A stretch of DNA of 5,537 bases from an uncultured Clostridium sp. Its GTDB lineage: Bacteria; Bacillota; Clostridia; Lachnospirales; Anaerotignaceae. The translations under genes were made by a program, and so were the position numbers. Shown piece after piece: positions 1 through 5,149 of this stretch (positions are counted from its first letter, which is position 1; each line of letters opens with the position of its first letter). The stretch covers positions 1 through 5,537 of the forward strand of contig CAMXTM010000161.1 of assembly GCA_947246775.1 (NCBI GenBank), written 5' to 3'. Under the pieces are notes generated by a model. The model ran no database searches and had not been told where the DNA came from. It saw only the letters and a list, made by a program, of their open reading frames with translations.

Positions 1-2108
1 TATGTGACGCCACCGATTGCTTGTATTTCTCCTCTTTGATTGATAGAGCCTGTTACAGCCAAATCTTGCCTAATAGGCACTTCTGCCAAACTAGACAAAA
101 TACAATACAATTCTGTACTAGATGCACTATCTCCATCAATACCACTATAGTTTTGTTCAAAACAAACTCTACAAGACAGCGAAAGTGGAAATTCTTGTGC
201 ATATGTCTGACCTAAAAATCCAGTCAATATTTGTATGCCTTTATCATGTGTTTGACCACTTAACTGTGCTTCTTTTTCTATATTGATAATGCCAGATTCG
301 CCCATATAGGTTGTAGCAGTAATACGGGAAGGATTGCCAAAAGCATAGCTGCCCATATCTAGTACAGCAAGCCCATTGATTTGACCAATTTTACTACCCT
401 CTGTATCAATCATAATTACTTCTTCATCAAGCATTTCTCCAAGCTTTTCTTCATACATTTTTAGCCTTTGCTCTTTTTCTTCTATTGCTTTTTTAATGTG
501 TTTTGCCGTAATAAGTACATCACCTGACAATTTTGCCCAAGCTGCTGCTTCTCCCATTACTTCCGTTAAACGATTAAATCTTGTACTCAATTTATCTTGT
601 CTTTCTGCTGTTCTTGAAGAATACTCTATTATGGCACAAACAGCATCGGCTGTAAATGGTGCAGTATGTTCTTTTTGTGAAAATCCTTTTATAAATTGTG
701 CTAATTTCATAATGTTTTCGCCATTTCTTTTCATCTCATAGTCAAATTCTGCTTTGATTTTAAAAAGCTTATCAAATTCGTCATCAAATTCACTTAGCAC
801 ATCATAATAATATTCACTGCCTATTAGTATAATTTTTAAATCTGCTGGCACAGGCTCAGGTTTTAGCACTGGTGCAACAATTGCCCCCATTTGCTCCCTT
901 AAATTGTCCATTGCAATCTCTTTTGTTTTAATAACTCTCCTAATTGCTTCCCATGACTGTGGATTAGACAATATATCTTGGGCTTGCAATATCAAATACC
1001 CGCCATTTGCTTTATGGAATAATCCTGCCTTTATTTTCATAAAATCAGTAGTTAAATTACCAAATTCACTATCATATTCTACCTCTCCTACTAAATTATA
1101 ATACGTAGGATTGAAATGTACTACTACAGGCGCTCCCTCTGTTTCTGAATGGTCTACTATCAAATTGACTTTATATTTTTGTGTAATGTCTTCTGAGTTC
1201 TTTTTTGTAAACATAGGCAAAAGTGATGCAATACTTTCGTCTATTTCTTCTTCATCTTCAAAAAACTCATTGATATTTTCTAAAACATCTTCTTTTACAT
1301 CATTAATATAAGTAATGACTCTTGGGTATTCTTTATATTTTTCTTGAACAGAATTGACATGATGTCCTATTGCAAACATACCAATTTTATAATCTAAATC
1401 ATCTGTTTCTTTTTTACAACTCTTTTCCAGCTCTCTCAAATCTCGCATAATGGTTGCTGCTTTATCCTGTACAACAGTAGATGCTTTATCTATTGCTTCT
1501 TGTTGTTCTTCTTCCAGTTTATCATATTCTTCTTCATTGATGGTTTTACCATCTATAATAGGCATAAAATAAATTCCAGAATTTGAGGAACGCAACTGAA
1601 ATCCATTTTCTTTTGCCATATCAGACATTTCTTTCATAAAAATATCTTTTTTTTCATCAAATTTTTTTAATATAATATTTTTTTCTTTTTCATAGTCTTC
1701 TGAGCGAAATACTTTTTGTATCTCTGTTTTAAATATTTGTACCAATTCGCTCATATCTTCTTTAAACTGTTTTCCCATTCCAGCTTTAAAACGCAGCGCC
1801 AAAGGTGTTCTTGGATTTTGAAAATGATATACATAACACCAGTCATATGGTACAGGTTCTGTTGCTGCAATTTTTTTGGTGCTGATTTTAGCATAGGTTG
1901 TTTTTCCAGTGCCTGATGGCCCTGTCATAAATATATTGTATCCCTGCATTTTTACTGTCAAACCAAAGTCAAAAGCTTTTACTGCTCTTTCTTGCCCAAT
2001 TACACCACCATCTAATGATGAAATTTCCTCCGTCGTACTAAAAGAAAAGTCGCAAGGATAACAGATATTTTTTAATTGTTTATAATTTAGTTCTTTTGTC
2101 TGCGGCAT
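1..2108 (-). CDS. Lon-family ATP-dependent protease (LonB/YcbZ-like, AAA_32 type), C-terminus cut off by window edge
   Basis: Cytoplasmic AAA+ protease with ATPase and Ser-Lys peptidase in one chain. My translation of the minus strand from ATG 2108 is open for 702 codons and runs off base 1. Walker A is GPSGTGKT at residues 63-70. A charged, probably coiled helical insert spans about 130-285 and includes an acidic run near 283-290. The Walker B region GGYLILQAQD is at 369-378, and the sensor-2 region with SSRTAERQDKL is near 497-507. The Lon peptidase domain begins near 573. The catalytic Ser is S661 in DGDSASSTEL. The last residues are AIGGVT at 697-702, followed by TA of the next codon, probably Tyr. 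By family pattern the catalytic Lys should be residue 704, just outside the window. Members of this family usually run to about 770-800 residues, so roughly 70-100 are missing. The start is supported by a G7 SD 8 nt upstream. It is the last visible gene of the tsaE-tsaB-rimI operon, 34 nt after rimI. The lack of a Lon N-terminal substrate domain sets it apart from classical LonA. Its substrates are unknown. Confidence 0.9.
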   Translation of the reverse strand, partial: MPQTKELNYKQLKNICYPCDFSFSTTEEISSLDGGVIGQERAVKAFDFGLTVKMQGYNIFMTGPSGTGKTTYAKISTKKIAATEPVPYDWCYVYHFQNPRTPLALRFKAGMGKQFKEDMSELVQIFKTEIQKVFRSEDYEKEKNIILKKFDEKKDIFMKEMSDMAKENGFQLRSSNSGIYFMPIIDGKTINEEEYDKLEEEQQEAIDKASTVVQDKAATIMRDLRELEKSCKKETDDLDYKIGMFAIGHHVNSVQEKYKEYPRVITYINDVKEDVLENINEFFEDEEEIDESIASLLPMFTKKNSEDITQKYKVNLIVDHSETEGAPVVVHFNPTYYNLVGEVEYDSEFGNLTTDFMKIKAGLFHKANGGYLILQAQDILSNPQSWEAIRRVIKTKEIAMDNLREQMGAIVAPVLKPEPVPADLKIILIGSEYYYDVLSEFDDEFDKLFKIKAEFDYEMKRNGENIMKLAQFIKGFSQKEHTAPFTADAVCAIIEYSSRTAERQDKLSTRFNRLTEVMGEAAAWAKLSGDVLITAKHIKKAIEEKEQRLKMYEEKLGEMLDEEVIMIDTEGSKIGQINGLAVLDMGSYAFGNPSRITATTYMGESGIINIEKEAQLSGQTHDKGIQILTGFLGQTYAQEFPLSLSCRVCFEQNYSGIDGDSASSTELYCILSSLAEVPIRQDLAVTGSINQRGEIQAIGGVT

Positions 2109-2116
2109 AGCAACAG

Positions 2117-2123
2117 CCCCCCC
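2117..2123 (-). promoter_or_regulatory. G-run Shine-Dalgarno site of the Lon-like protease gene
   Basis: On the minus strand six A are followed by seven G, ending 8 nt before ATG 2108. It is the only SD-like sequence there and fixes the start. An uninterrupted G7 is unusual in such AT-rich DNA. A run like this can change length by slippage, which would alter SD strength and spacing; that part is inference. Confidence 0.7.
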
Positions 2124-2142
2124 TTTTTTATCATCAATCATT

Positions 2143-2619
2143 TCATTTTTCTATTGTTTGTTCATAATTTTCATAATTAGGAAAATATTTCCACATTATT
2201 ATTGCGTCCTCTTTTGTGTCTTGATAATATTTTTTGCGAAATCCCTCAGGACGAAAACCATATTTTGTATATAATTTTTGTGCCGCTATATTACTAATGC
2301 GTACTTCTAATGTAATGCCTATCATCTCTCTTTGTTCTGCAATGCGAATGATTTCCTCTATTAAAGCATTTCCTATGCCTTGCTTTCTATATTCCTGCAA
2401 CACTGCAACATTTGTAATATGTCCCTCTGTTACAACGTGCCACATTCCCGCATATCCTACTATTTTACCATCTAATACTGCAATAATATAGATTGCCAGT
2501 TTATTTTCTGTCATTTCTCTCTCAAAATCTTCTCTTGTCCAAGGGAGTGCAAAACAACTTTGCTCTATTGTTAACACATCATCTATATGTTCTTGTGTCA
2601 TTTGTTGTATTTCTAACAT
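2143..2619 (-). CDS. rimI: GNAT N-acetyltransferase, ribosomal protein S18 alanine acetyltransferase type
   Basis: A 158-residue single-domain GNAT enzyme that transfers acetyl from acetyl-CoA to a protein N-terminus. RimI classically acetylates ribosomal protein bS18, but Clostridial substrates are less certain. Visible motifs are the acetyl-CoA pyrophosphate loop RKQGIG at 78-83 and LEVRISNIAAQKLYTKYGF at 104-122. Glu105 and Tyr117 have the same 12-residue spacing as the catalytic E103/Y115 of E. coli RimI. The length is normal for the family. ATG 2617-2619 shares one base with the tsaB stop (TAATG arrangement). It is preceded 7 nt upstream by a consensus AAGGAGG inside the tsaB coding end, so the two are probably translationally coupled. 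It stops with TGA. The position straight after tsaB is the conserved one in Firmicutes and supports the name. A generic GNAT of other specificity cannot be excluded. Confidence 0.88.
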   Translation of the reverse strand: MLEIQQMTQEHIDDVLTIEQSCFALPWTREDFEREMTENKLAIYIIAVLDGKIVGYAGMWHVVTEGHITNVAVLQEYRKQGIGNALIEEIIRIAEQREMIGITLEVRISNIAAQKLYTKYGFRPEGFRKKYYQDTKEDAIIMWKYFPNYENYEQTIEK

Positions 2620-3323
2620 TATTTTTCCTCCTTGAGCCTTTCCTCTCTCTCCCTCTCTGCTTGTGGTTTTCTCAAATAAATTAACTCCAATTCATTGCCT
2701 TTGATTGCCTTTTCCTGCTCAGCCAATTTTACAGCAAGTGCTGCTACAGAAGCAGCTCTTTGTAGTTGGCAATTTACAGGAGCAATATAAAAATCTTTTT
2801 CACTCAAAAGCAATTCTTTATAAGCAGCAACACCATCGCCCAAAAAAATTACTTTCTTTTGATAATTTTTTGCTCTCTCTATCACTTCTTGTATTGGTAA
2901 TGCATCATATTCTGTTAATTTACAAAGCTCTCTTTCTTGCCACTCATAAAAAGCAGTATACACTTGCTGTCTTCTTGCGTCCATAATAGGGCATATTACA
3001 GCATCGGTATCAAATATATTATATGCTAAAGCGTCTAATGTGGGAACGGCAACAACTGGTATATTCAAGCCCAATGCAAGTCCTTTTACTGTTGCTGCTC
3101 CAATGCGCAACCCCGTAAAAGAACCTGGCCCACAAGAACAAGCAACATAATTTAGTGTTGACAAATCTAAATGAACTCTATTACAAATTTCGTCTATCAT
3201 AGGCATAACAGTTTGAGAATGTGTCATATTATAATTTATACTATATTCTGCTAATATCACATCATTGTTTATGATTGCTACAGATGCCGTTTGTCCTGTT
3301 GTATCAACAGCTAATATTTTCAT
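2619..3323 (-). CDS. tsaB: tRNA t6A37 threonylcarbamoyltransferase complex dimerisation subunit TsaB
   Basis: TsaB is an inactive paralogue of the Kae1/TsaD ASKHA fold. It scaffolds TsaD and TsaE in transfer of the threonylcarbamoyl group to A37 of ANN-decoding tRNAs in the cytoplasm. The 234-residue product starts MKILAVDTTGQTASVAI, the phosphate-1-like strand of the fold. It has HSQ at 35-37, the family signature GPGSFTGLRIG at 65-75, VPTLDALA at 93-100 and PIMDARRQQVY at 112-122. The length is normal. The C-terminus is a charged tail (AEREREERLKEEK, 222-234) that also carries the rimI SD. ATG 3321-3323 overlaps the tsaE stop by 4 nt (ATGA), with a G-rich SD inside tsaE. The partner gene tsaD is not in the window. 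Confidence 0.95.
   Translation of the reverse strand: MKILAVDTTGQTASVAIINNDVILAEYSINYNMTHSQTVMPMIDEICNRVHLDLSTLNYVACSCGPGSFTGLRIGAATVKGLALGLNIPVVAVPTLDALAYNIFDTDAVICPIMDARRQQVYTAFYEWQERELCKLTEYDALPIQEVIERAKNYQKKVIFLGDGVAAYKELLLSEKDFYIAPVNCQLQRAASVAALAVKLAEQEKAIKGNELELIYLRKPQAEREREERLKEEK
2627..2633 (-). promoter_or_regulatory. Consensus Shine-Dalgarno of rimI, inside the tsaB 3' end
   Basis: AAGGAGG on the minus strand, 7 nt before the rimI ATG. The same bases form part of the codons for the lysine/glutamate tail of TsaB (KEEK at 231-234). This is the strongest SD in the window and points to efficient reinitiation. Confidence 0.85.
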
Positions 3324-3754
3324 ACCTCTCCCCCCTCTACTATTATTTTACGATAATTTTCGCTTTTTGTATAATCTTTTTGTATAGTAATACAATAAAC
3401 TTCTTTGGGAAGTAATTCTTTTATCAGTTCTGCCCACTCTACAATACAAACCCCTTTACCAAAAAAATATTCTTCATATCCTGTATATTCCATTTCTTCC
3501 AAAGAGCCAATACGGTAAACGTCAAAATGATAAAAAGGCATATCTCCCGCATATTCATTTACGATTGTAAAAGTGGGGCTTGTCACCTCTTTTGGGTCTA
3601 TCCCAAGTCCCTCTGCAAATCCTTTTGTAAATATTGTTTTTCCTACTCCCAAATCACCATTTAAACAATAGATTTCTCCTGCTTTTGCCTTTTTTGCCAA
3701 TGACAATGCTATATTTTTTGTTTCATTTTCTGAAAAACTTTCATATATTTTCAT
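3320..3754 (-). CDS. tsaE: tRNA t6A37 biosynthesis ATPase TsaE
   Basis: P-loop ATPase that binds the TsaB-TsaD dimer and drives the catalytic cycle of t6A formation. The 144-residue product has Walker A GDLGVGKT at 33-40, the switch-like SPTFTIVNEY at 59-68, HFDVYR at 76-81 and the family VCIVEWAEL at 102-110, where the EW pair is characteristic. I chose ATG 3754 because MKIYESFSENET aligns with the usual TsaE N-terminus. The purine run GAAAGAGAG lies about 6 nt upstream. The reading frame continues upstream to a TTG at 3802, which would add 16 residues not typical of the family; I judge that start unlikely. The stop TGA overlaps the tsaB start by 4 nt. Just upstream, a small lysine-rich ORF ends 2 nt before this ATG. 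Confidence 0.95.
   Translation of the reverse strand: MKIYESFSENETKNIALSLAKKAKAGEIYCLNGDLGVGKTIFTKGFAEGLGIDPKEVTSPTFTIVNEYAGDMPFYHFDVYRIGSLEEMEYTGYEEYFFGKGVCIVEWAELIKELLPKEVYCITIQKDYTKSENYRKIIVEGGEV
3325..3336 (-). promoter_or_regulatory. G-rich Shine-Dalgarno of tsaB within the tsaE 3' end
   Basis: The minus strand reads AGGGGGGAGAGG, with the G6 core (3330-3335) 6 nt before the tsaB ATG. These bases encode the final Glu-Gly-Gly-Glu of TsaE, so the TsaE tail and the ribosome binding site share sequence. Confidence 0.7.
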
Positions 3755-3756
3755 TT

Positions 3757-3996
3757 TTATCTCTCTTTCAATATCAAAAATATCCTTTTTATATAATAAC
3801 AATACTCTTTTATTATCAAAATCCCTTTTTTTATTGTATTAAAAATGTTTTTCCACATTATTTTTTTTGTTTTCTTCTTTTTCTTTTTTCTTTTTGGCAG
3901 CAAATGTTTTACGATTTTAAATGTCTTTTTTGCTTTTGGTATAAATTGTATCCCAGTTTGTCCCCATTTTAAATATTTCATTACATCTTGTGCCAT
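3757..3996 (-). CDS. Possible small lysine-rich protein of unknown function, coupled to tsaE
   Basis: I do not recognise this 79-residue ORF. It starts MAQDVMKYLKWGQTGIQFIP. Lys/Arg/acid content is about 22/3/3. A poly-lysine stretch lies at 35-45 and an aromatic/aliphatic basic segment at 50-76 (includes KKGILIIKEYCYYIK), which could be an amphipathic helix or membrane-contact segment. Support for a real gene: an extended -10-like promoter (4023-4031), a GAGGAG SD at 4009-4014 (about 12 nt before ATG, somewhat long), and a TAA stop only 2 nt before the tsaE ATG, as in coupled genes. Against it: the A-rich strand gives lysine codons by default, the second half is low in complexity, and no known domain is visible. 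A frameshift at the A-runs near 3842-3895 could also have altered the second half. If not coding, 3755-4056 is an untranslated leader holding only the promoter. Confidence 0.42.
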   Translation of the reverse strand: MAQDVMKYLKWGQTGIQFIPKAKKTFKIVKHLLPKRKKKKKKTKKIMWKNIFNTIKKGILIIKEYCYYIKRIFLILKER

Positions 3997-4022
3997 AGTA
4001 ACAACACACTCCTCTATTTCTC

Positions 4023-4031
4023 ATCATATCA
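4023..4031 (-). promoter_or_regulatory. Candidate extended -10 promoter for the small ORF-tsaE-tsaB-rimI-lon operon
   Basis: The minus strand reads TGATATGAT, a TGn extended -10 with hexamer TATGAT (4028-4023). A second overlapping TATGAT lies at 4033-4028. No good -35 is present; only a T-run sits about 17 nt upstream, which is acceptable for extended -10 promoters. Transcription would start near 4016, about 20 nt before the small ORF. Chance occurrence in AT-rich DNA is a real risk. Confidence 0.4.
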
Positions 4032-4056
4032 TACTCTTGCCATAAAAAAAAGTTTT

Positions 4057-4545
4057 TTACCATGTATGTCTATGAAGTTGTCCCTGTTTCAGCAATCCAT
4101 TAAAATTTTGCTGTCTCAATGCCTCATACAACACTACTGCTACTGCATTTGACAAATTTAAACTTCTTGCTTCTTCAAACATAGGAATACGAACGGCTGT
4201 TTGTTTATAGTCTAACAATATTTCTTCTGGTATACCTGCGCTCTCTTTACCAAACATAATAAAATCATTTTGATGATACTCTACTTCTGTATACAGTTTT
4301 TTTGATTTTGTAGTTGCCATAAATATGGTAGCAAGCGGATTTTTTTCTAAAAAATCATTAAAATTTTCATAATAATAAATGTCAAGCAATTTCCAATAGT
4401 CTAATCCTGCCCTTTTTAAATATTTATCTTCTGTAGAAAACCCTAGCGGTTTTATCAAATGTAATGTAGATTTTGTTGCTGCACAGGTTCTTGCAATGTT
4501 TCCTGCATTTTGTGGTATTTCTGGTTCTAATAATACAATATTCAT
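4057..4545 (-). CDS. trmL: tRNA (cytidine/uridine-34 2'-O)-methyltransferase, SPOUT family
   Basis: SAM-dependent methylase of the trefoil-knot SPOUT class. TrmL methylates the ribose of the wobble nucleotide 34 in tRNA-Leu(CAA) and tRNA-Leu(cmnm5UAA). The 162-residue product matches the length of the single-domain family (E. coli about 157). Motif 1 is PEIPQNAGNIARTCAAT at 8-24. Motif 2 is FGKESAGIPEEI at 98-109. Motif 3 is IPMFEEARSLNLSNAVAVVLYEALRQ at 120-145, forming the knot and SAM pocket. ATG 4543-4545 is chosen because MNIVLLEPEIPQN is the conserved N-terminus. An AAAGGA lies about 11 nt upstream. An in-frame GTG at 4569 would add eight residues and has no SD. It is divergent from perR. 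No strong promoter or terminator of its own is evident, so it may be read on into the downstream operon. Confidence 0.93.
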   Translation of the reverse strand: MNIVLLEPEIPQNAGNIARTCAATKSTLHLIKPLGFSTEDKYLKRAGLDYWKLLDIYYYENFNDFLEKNPLATIFMATTKSKKLYTEVEYHQNDFIMFGKESAGIPEEILLDYKQTAVRIPMFEEARSLNLSNAVAVVLYEALRQQNFNGLLKQGQLHRHTW

Positions 4546-4609
4546 ATCTTTTTTATTCCTTTCTAACACTTTTTTTCAAATATAAGTCTATTTTTTCCAT
4601 AAAATTCTA

Positions 4610-4638
4610 TTGACACAACACTTGTTATATATTATTAT
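4610..4638 (+). promoter_or_regulatory. Sigma-A-type promoter of perR
   Basis: A perfect -35 TTGACA (4610-4615), a 17-nt spacer and -10 TATTAT (4633-4638). Transcription should start near 4644-4646, inside the palindrome that follows. Together with the SD at 4661-4666 this gives a short leader of about 30 nt. Confidence 0.85.
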
Positions 4639-4648
4639 TAAATAACAA
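4622..4648 (+). repeat. Second imperfect inverted repeat across the perR -10
   Basis: TTGTTAT (4622-4628) is repeated inverted as ATAACAA (4642-4648). It is centred on 4635 in the middle of the -10 hexamer and overlaps the right-hand palindrome by nine bases. It could be a second, overlapping regulator half-site set, or a by-product of AT-rich sequence. Confidence 0.45.
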
Positions 4649-4660
4649 TAATTATTATTT
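4640..4660 (+). promoter_or_regulatory. Fur/PerR-type operator palindrome at the perR start site
   Basis: A 10-1-10 inverted repeat centred on 4650: left arm AAATAACAAT, centre A, right arm ATTATTATTT. Nine of ten pairs match; the one mismatch is 4646 against 4654. The inner 7-1-7 core TAACAATaATTATTA keeps the AAT-n-ATT centre and outer T/A of Bacillus Fur and PerR boxes, differing at three of the fourteen arm positions from each consensus. It covers the predicted start site and ends at the SD, a position suited to autorepression. AT-richness raises the chance of accidental symmetry. Confidence 0.6.
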
Positions 4661-4674
4661 AAGGGGTATTGTTT

Positions 4675-5082
4675 ATGAAAGACACTACAAAAATTTTAAG
4701 AGCAAAAGGACTGAAAGTAACTCCGCAAAGAATTGCTATATACACTATGCTTTCTCATACAGATGAACACCCTAGTGCTGAAATGATTTATCATACACTA
4801 GAACCAACAAATCCTACACTTAGCTTAGCTACTGTTTATAAAACACTTTGTCTTTTTAAATCTTCTGGATTAGTGCAAGAGTTAAATGTTGGTGAACCTA
4901 GTGCAAGATATGATGCCATTGTTGACAGACACCCTCATGCTGTTTGTAGTTGCTGTGGGAAAGTAGTAGACCTGCCTGCTGATGCCTTTGAAGAATTACG
5001 TCAGCGTGCCGCTGGTTTAACGGATTTTTCATTGGAATCAGAACAACTTATTTTTTATGGCAAATGTCCTAATTGTAAATAG
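4675..5082 (+). CDS. perR: PerR-type Fur-family peroxide/metal-responsive repressor
   Basis: Dimeric winged-helix metalloregulator. PerR uses Fe or Mn at a regulatory site to bind DNA and loses binding when Fe-catalysed oxidation by peroxide alters its His ligands. The 135-residue product has the N-terminal DNA-binding domain (about 1-75, with LKVTPQR at 13-19 and LATVYKTL at 51-58). Every PerR ligand maps to B. subtilis numbering with a constant offset of 5: H32, D80, H86, H88 and D99 for the regulatory site, and the structural zinc cysteines C91, C94, C131 and C134 (CSCC and CPNC). The Asp at 99 (GKVVD) argues for PerR over Fur, which usually has Glu. ATG 4675 is 8 nt after AAGGGG (4661-4666). 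An upstream in-frame TTG at 4669 is less likely. A strong promoter and a palindromic box precede it, and a hairpin terminator follows. No peroxidase gene is adjacent. Confidence 0.85.
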   Translation: MKDTTKILRAKGLKVTPQRIAIYTMLSHTDEHPSAEMIYHTLEPTNPTLSLATVYKTLCLFKSSGLVQELNVGEPSARYDAIVDRHPHAVCSCCGKVVDLPADAFEELRQRAAGLTDFSLESEQLIFYGKCPNCK

Positions 5083-5113
5083 TTATCGGGAAGTAATCAG
5101 TTCATGTACTTAC

Positions 5114-5145
5114 AAAAAAGGCAAGGATTTTCCCAGCCTTTTTTT
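5114..5145. terminator. Bidirectional Rho-independent terminator between perR and the DUF2161-type gene
   Basis: Six A (5114-5119), then a hairpin with outer stem GGC/GCC, two mismatched pairs, inner stem GGA/TCC and a TTT loop, then seven T (5139-5145). Read on either strand it gives a stem followed by a U-run. It lies 31 nt after the perR stop and 4 nt after the stop of the opposing gene, so it can end both convergent transcripts. Confidence 0.85.
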
Positions 5146-5149
5146 ACTC

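Noticed and set aside
496..1916. Several plus-strand ORFs of 65-81 codons across the protease gene
   Set aside because: They lie opposite an intact 702-codon Lon-family frame, have no motifs and no convincing SD, and are antisense shadows.
3755..3802. TTG at 3802 as the tsaE start
   Set aside because: It adds 16 residues absent from typical TsaE, while ATG 3754 matches the family N-terminus and has a purine-rich SD.
3634..4045. Phe-rich plus-strand ORFs resembling membrane proteins
   Set aside because: They are the complement of lysine-rich or A-rich minus-strand DNA (poly-T read as Phe). They overlap tsaE and its leader and have no clear start signal.
4041..4058. A8-G-T6 stretch just after trmL as a terminator
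   Set aside because: The A and T runs are separated by one base, so no stable hairpin loop forms. The flanking CCAT and ACCATG do not pair as an extended stem.
4546..4569. GTG at 4569 as the trmL start
   Set aside because: No SD precedes it, and the conserved MNIVLLEPEIP N-terminus begins at ATG 4545.
4579..4584. TATATT on the minus strand as a trmL -10
   Set aside because: No -35 or TGn extension at proper spacing. Such hexamers are common in AT-rich DNA, so it is too weak to list as a feature, although the position would fit.
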